Shown one piece after another: positions 1-5,200 of a stretch of DNA of 5,584 nt. The notes beneath the pieces are model-generated. The model was given only the letters and a program-made list of their open reading frames with translations, made no database searches and was not told the DNA's origin. The translations under genes and the position numbers were made by a program. Origin of the DNA: Candidatus Methylomirabilota bacterium (lineage in GTDB: Bacteria > Methylomirabilota > Methylomirabilia > Methylomirabilales > JACQHM01); the NCBI GenBank assembly GCA_016199025.1, contig JACQHM010000089.1, forward strand, positions 1-5,584, in the 5' to 3' direction. Within the stretch, counting starts at the first letter, position 1; every line of letters starts with the position of its first letter.

Positions 1-630
1 GATGACCACCGTCTTGGACCGGTTGATGGCCGCTGTCAGCTTCCGTAACGCCTGGGACATGAGCCGGGCCTGGAGCCCCATAGTCGGCTCCCCCATCTCC
101 CCCTCGATCTCGGCCCGGGGGACCAGGGCCGCCACCGAGTCGATGACGACGACATCCAACGCCCCACTCCGGACCAGGGTCTCGACAATCTCCAAGGCCT
201 GCTCACCGGTATCGGGCTGGGAGATCAAGAGGTCATCCAGGTTCACCCCCAAGGCCTGGGCGTAGCGGGGATCCAGGGCATGCTCCGCGTCAATGAAGGC
301 GGCCGCCCCACCCCTTTTTTGGGCCTCACAGATCACGTGGAGGGCGAGGGTTGTCTTCCCCGACATCTCTGGCCCGAAGATCTCCACGACCCGGCCCCGG
401 GGCACACCCCCGACACCTAAGGCCGCATCCAACTCCAGCGATCCGGTGGGGATCGTGGCGATCGGGACCAGGGGTCCCTTCTCCCCCATCCGCATGATCG
501 CCCCCTTCCCGTAGGCCTTCTCGATCTGGGCGATGGCCAGCTCCAAGGCCTTTTCCTTTTCCCTGTCCTTCACGACAGCCTTCCCTTGTCCCTCACGGGC
601 TTGCGGCTCGCGATCCTTTCGCTCGACCAT
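1..630 (-). CDS. recA: RecA recombinase, N-terminal 210 residues (3' end outside window)
   Basis: RecA forms ATP-dependent filaments on single-stranded DNA, carries out strand exchange, and activates LexA self-cleavage in the cytoplasm. The window covers residues 1-210; the gene runs off at position 1. Visible landmarks are the conserved start of the core (KALELAIAQIEKAYGKGAIM, residues 27-46), Walker A GPEMSGKTT (86-94), FIDAEHALDP with the catalytic Glu116, Walker B VVVIDS (160-165), and AEIEGEMG...MGLQARLMSQALRKL (173-198). The ATG at 628-630 follows AGGAGG at an 8-base spacing, which makes it the best start. It gives a charged N-terminal extension of about 20 residues compared with E. coli RecA. 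A GTG at 571-573 (residue 20) would give a standard length but has a weaker ribosome binding site. The residue before SGKTT is Met, where E. coli has Ser. Identity is certain; the exact start is not. Confidence 0.97.
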   Translation of the reverse strand, partial: MVERKDREPQAREGQGKAVVKDREKEKALELAIAQIEKAYGKGAIMRMGEKGPLVPIATIPTGSLELDAALGVGGVPRGRVVEIFGPEMSGKTTLALHVICEAQKRGGAAAFIDAEHALDPRYAQALGVNLDDLLISQPDTGEQALEIVETLVRSGALDVVVIDSVAALVPRAEIEGEMGEPTMGLQARLMSQALRKLTAAINRSKTVVI

Positions 631-646
631 GATCGTTTCCTCCTCT

Positions 647-784
647 TCACCCTGCTCGCCGTTTCAATCCTCGCCTGACCCGAAGGCCGGGCGCGACAGG
701 ATCTCTTGCGACGGGTCCGATAGGGTCCTTCTTCAAAAACTCCTCGTACTGACGGAACCGTTCTTGAACATAGGAGAGGCTGCC
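647..784 (-). other. Orphan reading frame between lexA and recA, no start codon
   Basis: Between lexA and recA one minus-strand frame reads about 45 residues from the lexA stop to a TGA at 647-649, just before the recA ribosome binding site. It has a coding look: a stretch reading SYVQERFRQYEEFLKKDPIG, then an Arg-rich tail. The frame is open back to a TGA at 875-877 inside lexA, but I found no in-frame ATG or GTG. The only TTG in a plausible place (within EEFLKK) has GAGGAG only about 3 bases before it. The nearby ATG at 769-771 is in another frame and stops after 12 codons. It could be the tail of a decayed gene, a product of non-canonical initiation, or chance. I do not recognise a family. 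No other gene is seen in 631-783. Confidence 0.2.
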
Positions 785-1395
785 TAGAGCTTTCGGAAGA
801 CGCCGATCACCTTCCCCAGGATCCTGAAACGTTCCTCCCCCTCCTTGACCTCGATGGGGGCCATGAGGGGATTTTCAGGCTGTAAGAGGATGACCCCGTC
901 CCGCCGGATCAGACGCTTGATGGTTGCCTCTTCATCCAGGAGGGCCACGACGATCTCCCCGTCCCGGGCCGTCTCCTGGCGGCGGACCAGGACGTAGTCG
1001 CCATCCCAGATGTGGGCCCCGACCATGCTCTCCCCCTTCACCTTCAAAAAGAAGGCCTCCGATCCCCCGAGCCACTCCTCGGCCACAGGGAGGGTCCCCT
1101 CGACGTTCTCGACGGCGAGGAGCGGAAGACCCGCCTGGACCCGGCCGACGACAGGGATCGGGCGGCCAGTCCCTTCCTGGACTGCGTGGAGGAGACGGAT
1201 GGACCTGGCCTTGGCAGACTCCCGCTTGACGTATCCCTTCCGCTCCAGGGCCTTGAGATGATCGTGAACGGCATGGGGATCCAGGCCCAGGCGCTCCCCG
1301 ATCTCCCGAACGGTGGGGGGGAGGCCCCGCTCCTTCACGAAAGCCTGGATACACTCCAGGACAGCCTGTTGCCGCTCTGTTAAATGTCCCGACAT
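784..1395 (-). CDS. lexA: LexA repressor, S24 family autoprotease
   Basis: LexA represses SOS genes and cleaves itself when bound to a RecA filament. The 203-residue product has the usual length. Residues 1-70 are the winged helix-turn-helix: LTERQQAVLECIQAF, then PPTVREIGERLGL, then a recognition helix region DPHAVHDHLKALERKGY that resembles the Gram-positive type (VHGHL) more than the E. coli type. The cleavage site is A88-G89 in VGRVQAGLP. The catalytic Ser123 lies in KGESM and the Lys160 in EATIKRL; DGDYVLVRRQ is the typical S24 strand. All residues needed for self-cleavage are present. The ATG at 1393-1395 follows AGGAGGAGGGGA, a strong ribosome binding site. Upstream lies a promoter with two palindromic boxes, consistent with autoregulation. 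Downstream, recA follows after 153 bases in the same direction, so lexA and recA may be co-transcribed. Confidence 0.97.
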   Translation of the reverse strand: MSGHLTERQQAVLECIQAFVKERGLPPTVREIGERLGLDPHAVHDHLKALERKGYVKRESAKARSIRLLHAVQEGTGRPIPVVGRVQAGLPLLAVENVEGTLPVAEEWLGGSEAFFLKVKGESMVGAHIWDGDYVLVRRQETARDGEIVVALLDEEATIKRLIRRDGVILLQPENPLMAPIEVKEGEERFRILGKVIGVFRKL

Positions 1396-1420
1396 TCCCC
1401 TCCTCCTGTTTTAGAATTGA

Positions 1421-1454
1421 CAACATCTGTTGAGAATATACTCAACATTAGTTG
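1421..1454. promoter_or_regulatory. Twin palindromic operator, probable LexA boxes
   Basis: Two 12-bp palindromes of the form CAAC-N4-GTTG lie 22 bp apart start to start: CAACATCTGTTG (1421-1432) and CAACATTAGTTG (1443-1454). The pair is symmetric about 1437.5, so the inner halves also build a 20-bp inverted repeat with perfect 7-bp arms, TGTTGAG and CTCAACA (1428-1447). One box lies in the spacer of the lexA promoter and the other over the expected transcription start; the -10 box is between them. Known LexA sites include GAAC-N4-GTTC in Gram-positive bacteria, to which CAAC-N4-GTTG is close, and E. coli lexA also has two boxes about two helical turns apart. That these are LexA sites is inferred from position and symmetry. 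Confidence 0.75.
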
Positions 1455-1463
1455 TATTGTCAA
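1435..1463 (-). promoter_or_regulatory. Sigma70-type promoter of lexA
   Basis: On the minus strand TTGACA (1458-1463) is separated by exactly 17 bp from TATATT (1435-1440), a perfect -35 and a near-perfect -10. Transcription should start near 1428, about 33 bases before the lexA ATG. The -10 box sits in the middle of the twin palindromes, so a repressor bound there would block polymerase. This gives lexA (and perhaps recA) its own promoter, separate from the upstream polX operon. Confidence 0.85.
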
Positions 1464-1490
1464 GAGAAAAATGAAGGGGGGGTTGTAGCC

Positions 1491-2738
1491 TCAAAAGAGG
1501 CTAAGCTGGATGGGGCCTTCTTCCTCTTTGGTAGGATCGCCGAAGAGGTCAATCTGACCGAAGACTCCGTCGTACCCCGGGACGACCCGGACCTTCCCCT
1601 CCCGGACCCTGAGGATCCCTTCGACCAGCCTGGGCCAGGCGAGTTTCCGGAGTTCCTCCTCGGGAAGCGTGAGAAGGATGGCGAACTCGCTCCCTCCCCG
1701 TTCGATAAGGCGGTCGTATTCCCGCATGACCGCCATGCTCCCCGGCTTTTTTCCCAAGGTTAAAGCGATGATCTCCTCCAAAGGGACGAGGCGTTGATAA
1801 GGGATGGCCGAAGGAGGGAGAGAGCCCTCAGGTCGGTCGGCCAGGTCTTCCACCCGGTGCAACACCCCCACCGTCACCTTCCGCCGGCAGACAGGGCACC
1901 GGAACCCCTGATACCTCGTCTCCTTTGGGGAGAGGGACGCGCCACATTTCCTGTGGCCATCGTAGTAGTACTTCCCCTCCTCAGGGAAGAACTCGATGGT
2001 CGAAAGGATCCTTTTCCGATCCTTCGCCTTGATCGCCTCCACGAGTTCCTGGTAGGGCATCCGCTTTGCGAAGACAGTGGCCTCCCGGCCGAGCTTGGAT
2101 GGCGAGTGGGCGTCGGAAAAGCTCAGGATGGCCACCCGATCCAGGTTCGAGAGGCGCCAGTTCATGGGAGGGTCCGAGGAGAGGCCGGTCTCGACAGCAA
2201 AGATCTGGGCCGCCTCCTCACCGAAACACTCCTCCAGGGAGCGAAAATTGGAGGCGGAGCCAAAGAGGGATGAAATGGGGGACCAGATATGGGCCGGGAC
2301 CAGCACGCTTTCCTGAGAGATGTCCAGGACGAGCTTCACCAGGTCGTCGGCGGGGAAGGTCAAAAGCGGCCGGCCATCGGCGGAGAGGTCGGCCCGCTGG
2401 CCGAGGGCCTGGTTCAGCTTCTCGACGACCTGAAGGGAAGGGGCCCAGATGACGATGTGGAGCTTTCGCAGCCTCCCTTTCAGCCGATAGACATGGGCGA
2501 CCTCGGCCGTGAGAAGGAACCGGACGTGCCGTTCACCTTTTAAACGGAAGAGGCCTGGTTCTGCCGGTTGAAGCCTCGCCTGAAGCTCCTGAACGTAGGA
2601 GGGATGGGTGAAGTCCCCGGTGCCGATGAGATCGATTCCCTTCCTCACAGCCCACCGGGCCAGGGCATCCAGGCCCATCTCCTGGCTGGCCGATCGGGTG
2701 TAGCGCGAGTGGACGTGGAGATCGGCGATGAAGGACAT
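1491..2738 (-). CDS. Endonuclease Q family protein (PHP-domain DNA repair nuclease)
   Basis: The 415-residue product matches the EndoQ family in length and order of motifs. Characterised members (Pyrococcus furiosus, Bacillus pumilus) nick DNA 5' of uracil, hypoxanthine, xanthine and abasic sites. The N-terminal PHP metal site is visible: D6-H8-H10 (ADLHVHS), GTGDFTHP (D42, H45), E79, H94, H150 (PAHIWSP), E183 (AVETGLSSD) and SDAH (D209, H211). A zinc-binding module follows: H262 and C265 in GHRKCGASLSP, then CPVC (C281, C284) and VGVLHRVEDLADRPEG. The tail carries QIDLF (395-399) and, as the last five residues, QLSLF (411-415); both fit the bacterial beta-clamp binding consensus. The ATG at 2736-2738 follows GAGGGG at short spacing and lies 5 bases after the archaemetzincin stop, suggesting coupled translation. 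Family assignment is firm; activity and substrates are inferred. Confidence 0.9.
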   Translation of the reverse strand: MSFIADLHVHSRYTRSASQEMGLDALARWAVRKGIDLIGTGDFTHPSYVQELQARLQPAEPGLFRLKGERHVRFLLTAEVAHVYRLKGRLRKLHIVIWAPSLQVVEKLNQALGQRADLSADGRPLLTFPADDLVKLVLDISQESVLVPAHIWSPISSLFGSASNFRSLEECFGEEAAQIFAVETGLSSDPPMNWRLSNLDRVAILSFSDAHSPSKLGREATVFAKRMPYQELVEAIKAKDRKRILSTIEFFPEEGKYYYDGHRKCGASLSPKETRYQGFRCPVCRRKVTVGVLHRVEDLADRPEGSLPPSAIPYQRLVPLEEIIALTLGKKPGSMAVMREYDRLIERGGSEFAILLTLPEEELRKLAWPRLVEGILRVREGKVRVVPGYDGVFGQIDLFGDPTKEEEGPIQLSLF

Positions 2739-2743
2739 CCCCC

Positions 2744-3268
2744 TCAGCCTGCTTTCTCGAAGAGCCTCCCCTCACAACGCCGACAGAAGCCGGGGCCCTT
2801 TCGGTCCGTGTCCCCTAGGCTGTTGGAGAAGAACATGACACAGCGGGGGTTAGGGCAGTGGCCGAGGCCGTACGTATGACCCAGCTCGTGGACGGCCTCC
2901 GTCAACGCCCTTCTCCGCAACAGCCCTTCATCCGAAGAGGTGCCGGATTCGGGCTTCAGCCGGAAGAGGGAGAACACCGCGACCCCCTCTTTCGGATCGG
3001 CCTCGCCGAAGACGAAGTTCAAGCCCGGTACATAGAGGTCCACATCGGCAATCCCTAAAACCCGCTCCCGACCAGGTATTCTTAAGGGGAAGAGGCGTTT
3101 CAGGATGGCCGTCGAGAGGAACTGAAGGCGCTTCTTGTTGTAGGCCTCGTTGGGAAGAGGGAGCGGTGAAAGGTGCTCGACCTTCCTTCGGTAGGCCAGC
3201 TCGAGCTGTTCGGACAATCCGTGAAGGAGAGAAGGATCGACATCCCCAAGATGGACCAGGGCGATCAC
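2744..3268 (-). CDS. Archaemetzincin family zinc metalloprotease (peptidase family M54)
   Basis: The 174-residue product has the usual size of prokaryotic archaemetzincins. The zinc site HELGHTYGLGH (H127, H131, H137, with catalytic Glu128) is followed by the family's cysteine pattern C138-x4-C143-V-M and C162-x2-C165, which forms a second, structural zinc site. Further family signatures are PIPxEAYN-like PLPNEAYN (37-44), GIADVDLYVPGLNFVFG (72-88) and FSNSLGDTDRKGP (147-159). No signal peptide or membrane segment is visible, so it is probably cytoplasmic. The GTG start at 3266-3268 overlaps the polX stop by four bases (GTGA), and no better in-frame start exists nearby; the ribosome binding site (GAAGAGG) is close to the start, so translation is probably coupled to polX. 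The open frame extends far upstream, but only as an alternative reading of polX. The physiological substrate of bacterial members is unknown; its place between two DNA repair genes is notable. Confidence 0.92.
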   Translation of the reverse strand: MIALVHLGDVDPSLLHGLSEQLELAYRRKVEHLSPLPLPNEAYNKKRLQFLSTAILKRLFPLRIPGRERVLGIADVDLYVPGLNFVFGEADPKEGVAVFSLFRLKPESGTSSDEGLLRRRALTEAVHELGHTYGLGHCPNPRCVMFFSNSLGDTDRKGPGFCRRCEGRLFEKAG

Positions 3269-4998
3269 GCCCTCTTCTTTCGGCCTCGGTGCGCCCACTG
3301 GAGAAGCCCCTGTAACGGCATGGTGTTGACGACATCTCCCTTCTCGATCCAGGCCCGCCGGGCGACGGCGACCCCGAAGGCGATGTTCCCCAGATGGTCC
3401 AGGAAGTGGGTGTCGGTGTCGATGGAAATCCGCACCCCCATCTCCTTGGCCCTTCTCGCATGGAGGTCGTTTAAGTCCAGGCGCTGTGGGGAGGAGTTGA
3501 TCTCCACCGCCTTCCCCTCGGCCCGCGCGACCTGGAAGACCGCCTCCAGATCGACCTCGTAGGGGGCCCGCTCGCCGATCAAGCGCCCCGTGGGGTGGAC
3601 CAGGATGTTGACATAGGGGTTCTTCAAGGCGGCGATGATCCGTCTCGTCATCTCCTCTTTCGATTGCTTGAACCGGGAGTGGACGGCGGCTAACACGATA
3701 TCGAGTTGAGACAAGACCTCGTCGGAGAAGTCCATCCGGCCGTCGGCTAAGGTATCGCACTCGCAGCCGGCCAGGATCCTGAAGTGTTTATACCGCTTCT
3801 GGAGGGCCCGGAGCTTTTTCACCTGATCCAGGAGGCGCTCCGCCGTCAAGCCCCCGGCCACCGTCTGGGACCTGGAGTGGTCTGAGACGATCATGTATCG
3901 GTACCCCTTTCGGTACGCCGCCTCGATCAACTCCTCCAAGGGATGGTGGCCGTCGCTCCAGTTGGTATGGGCGTGGAGATCCCCCTTGATGTCGGAGAGC
4001 TGGATCAACCGGGGGAGCTTCCCCTCCAGGGCCACCTCGACCTCCCCTGTATCCTCCCGAAGCTCCGGAGGGATGAACGGAAGGCCGACAGCCTCATAGA
4101 CTTCTTCCTCCGTCTCCCCCGCGATCCTTCCCCCTGTCTTCTCGTCGAAGACCCCGTATTCGCTGACCTTCAAGCCTTTCCGGGACGCCAAATCCCTCAC
4201 CCGGATGTTGTGCTGCTTGGAGCCGGTGAAGTATTGAAGGGCGGCGCCGAAGGCCCCTGGCTCCAGCACCCGGAGATCCACCTGGATCCCCTCCACATGA
4301 CGGATGCTGGACTTCGTCTCTCCTTGGAGCAGGACCTCCTGGACCCCGGGGAGGTTCACGAAGGCCCCCATCACCTTCGCCGGCTTGGAGGAGGCGACCA
4401 GGATGTCGATGTCGCCGATGGTCTCCTTCCAGCGCCGAAGGCTCCCTGCCACTTCGATCTCCTGTACCTCCTTGAGATCCTTCAAGGCGGCGACCAGGGC
4501 CTTGGCCAGGGGAAGGGCCTTCCCCAGGGGCATCCGCTCCTGCCCCTTCTTCCAGAGCTCGATCCCTCTCAGGATGTCCTCCTGCTTCTTCTCCCGGATC
4601 CCGGGGAGGCCGACGAGCGTCCCAGCCCTGGCCAAGGCTTCCAACTTCTCGACAGAATCCACCTGGAGTTTCTCGTAGAGGAGCTTGGCCGTCTTGGGGC
4701 CGACACTTTGGAGGTTCATCAGCTCCACGACCCCCTTCGGGACCTCTTGACGAAGCTCCTCTAGATCATTCATCCTGCCCGTCTTCAGGTATTCCTGGAT
4801 CTTCAAGGCGAGGTCCTTCCCGATCCCAGGGATCTGCTCCAACGCCCCCCGCGTTGCGACAGAGGCGATGTCCTCGGCCAGGCTCTCGATGTTCTGGGCC
4901 GCCCGCCGGTAGGCCCTGATCCGAAAGATGTTCTCTTCCTTCAACTCCAGGAGATCGGCGATCTCCTCGAAGGCCCTCGCGATCTCGAAGTTTTTCAT
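3265..4998 (-). CDS. polX: DNA polymerase X with PHP-domain 3'-5' exonuclease
   Basis: Bacterial PolX fills short gaps during base excision repair; its PHP domain gives 3'-5' exonuclease and AP-endonuclease activity. The 577 residues match the family length. In order: N-terminal 8-kDa-like domain with helix-hairpin-helix IPGIGKDLALKI (56-67), a second at QSVGPKTAKLL (97-107) and LPGIREKK (131-138); the polymerase palm with GSLRRWKETIGDIDIL (185-200), catalytic D196 and D198, and the third aspartate D241 in QVDLRV; then the PHP domain from about 335 with H342 and H344 (GDLHAHTNWSDG), D373-H374, E413, H440 (AAVHSRF), H468 (LVHPTGR), E499 and D529-H531 (DTDTH). Both active sites look intact. I chose the ATG at 4996-4998, preceded by GAGGA at 7 bases. 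The frame opens from a TTG at 5041-5043, but that lies inside the promoter spacer and would add 15 unusual residues. Confidence 0.96.
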   Translation of the reverse strand: MKNFEIARAFEEIADLLELKEENIFRIRAYRRAAQNIESLAEDIASVATRGALEQIPGIGKDLALKIQEYLKTGRMNDLEELRQEVPKGVVELMNLQSVGPKTAKLLYEKLQVDSVEKLEALARAGTLVGLPGIREKKQEDILRGIELWKKGQERMPLGKALPLAKALVAALKDLKEVQEIEVAGSLRRWKETIGDIDILVASSKPAKVMGAFVNLPGVQEVLLQGETKSSIRHVEGIQVDLRVLEPGAFGAALQYFTGSKQHNIRVRDLASRKGLKVSEYGVFDEKTGGRIAGETEEEVYEAVGLPFIPPELREDTGEVEVALEGKLPRLIQLSDIKGDLHAHTNWSDGHHPLEELIEAAYRKGYRYMIVSDHSRSQTVAGGLTAERLLDQVKKLRALQKRYKHFRILAGCECDTLADGRMDFSDEVLSQLDIVLAAVHSRFKQSKEEMTRRIIAALKNPYVNILVHPTGRLIGERAPYEVDLEAVFQVARAEGKAVEINSSPQRLDLNDLHARRAKEMGVRISIDTDTHFLDHLGNIAFGVAVARRAWIEKGDVVNTMPLQGLLQWAHRGRKKRA

Positions 4999-5008
4999 GC
5001 CTGCTTCC

Positions 5009-5196
5009 TCATCTAATGGAAAGCTTACGGCCTGGTGCGACAAAAGTCAATGATTGAGGCCGATTAAGAGGCTGTGGGGACCACAGCAGGATGGTCAGGG
5101 CAAGGCAGAGGATGGCAAGAAGGGAGAGGAGATACCAGAGGCTCGAGAGAATCTGGAGGAAGGTGCTGCCTAAGGCCCAAGCGGGAAGGGCTTCAT
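5009..5196 (-). pseudogene. Possible frameshifted small membrane protein
   Basis: Just after the RCK gene, an ATG at 5194-5196 with GGAG at 7 bases starts a frame that ends after 8 codons (MKPFPLGP). One frame over, the sequence is open from the RCK stop to a TGA at 5009-5011 and encodes a strongly hydrophobic stretch (LSSLWYLLSLLAILCLALTI and flanks, about 25 residues), then SPQPLNRP and a basic end, but it has no start codon. One extra base in the GGG/CCC-rich start would join the ATG to this frame, giving about 62 residues with one membrane helix. The pattern of a hydrophobic helix followed by W-x-x-P-x-P-x-N-x-P loosely recalls the first half of YggT family proteins, but that is weak. Its 3' end overlaps the polX promoter. 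It may be a decayed gene, a sequencing error, or chance. Confidence 0.3.
5022..5050 (-). promoter_or_regulatory. Probable promoter of the polX operon
   Basis: On the minus strand TTGACT (5045-5050, 5 of 6 to consensus) is followed after 17 bp by TAAGCT (5022-5027), which keeps the key T-A and final T of a -10 box. A start near 5015 would give a leader of about 17 bases holding the polX ribosome binding site. The -35 overlaps a small palindrome TCAAT-C-ATTGA (5047-5057), a possible regulator site. The twin CAAC-N4-GTTG boxes seen before lexA are absent here. Confidence 0.55.
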
Positions 5197-5200
5197 CCCG

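Noticed and set aside
1464..1490. Possible terminator after endoQ
   Set aside because: There is a T-rich stretch (CATTTTTCTC) on the minus strand but no hairpin before it, so termination here cannot be claimed and read-through into lexA is possible.
1452..1763. Plus-strand frame opposite the 3' end of endoQ, with a TTGACA at 1417-1422 upstream
   Set aside because: The plus-strand -35 has no -10 at a proper spacing (TATACT is only 14 bp away), and the frame is antisense to well-supported coding sequence.
2744..3760. Long 338-codon frame starting at an ATG at 3758-3760
   Set aside because: The part before 3268 is an out-of-frame reading of polX, Arg/Gly/Pro-rich and without family character. 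Only the last 174 codons are the archaemetzincin.
3943..4764. 273-codon plus-strand open frame opposite polX
   Set aside because: It is a GC-driven mirror of the polX coding strand, rich in Leu, Pro and Gly, with no recognisable domain; polX has intact catalytic motifs in the true frame.
5071..5087. Perfect 7-bp hairpin GCTGTGG-GGA-CCACAGC upstream of the polX promoter
   Set aside because: It looks terminator-like for the RCK gene, but no T-tract follows on the minus strand (CTCTTAATC) or the plus strand, so I do not call a terminator.
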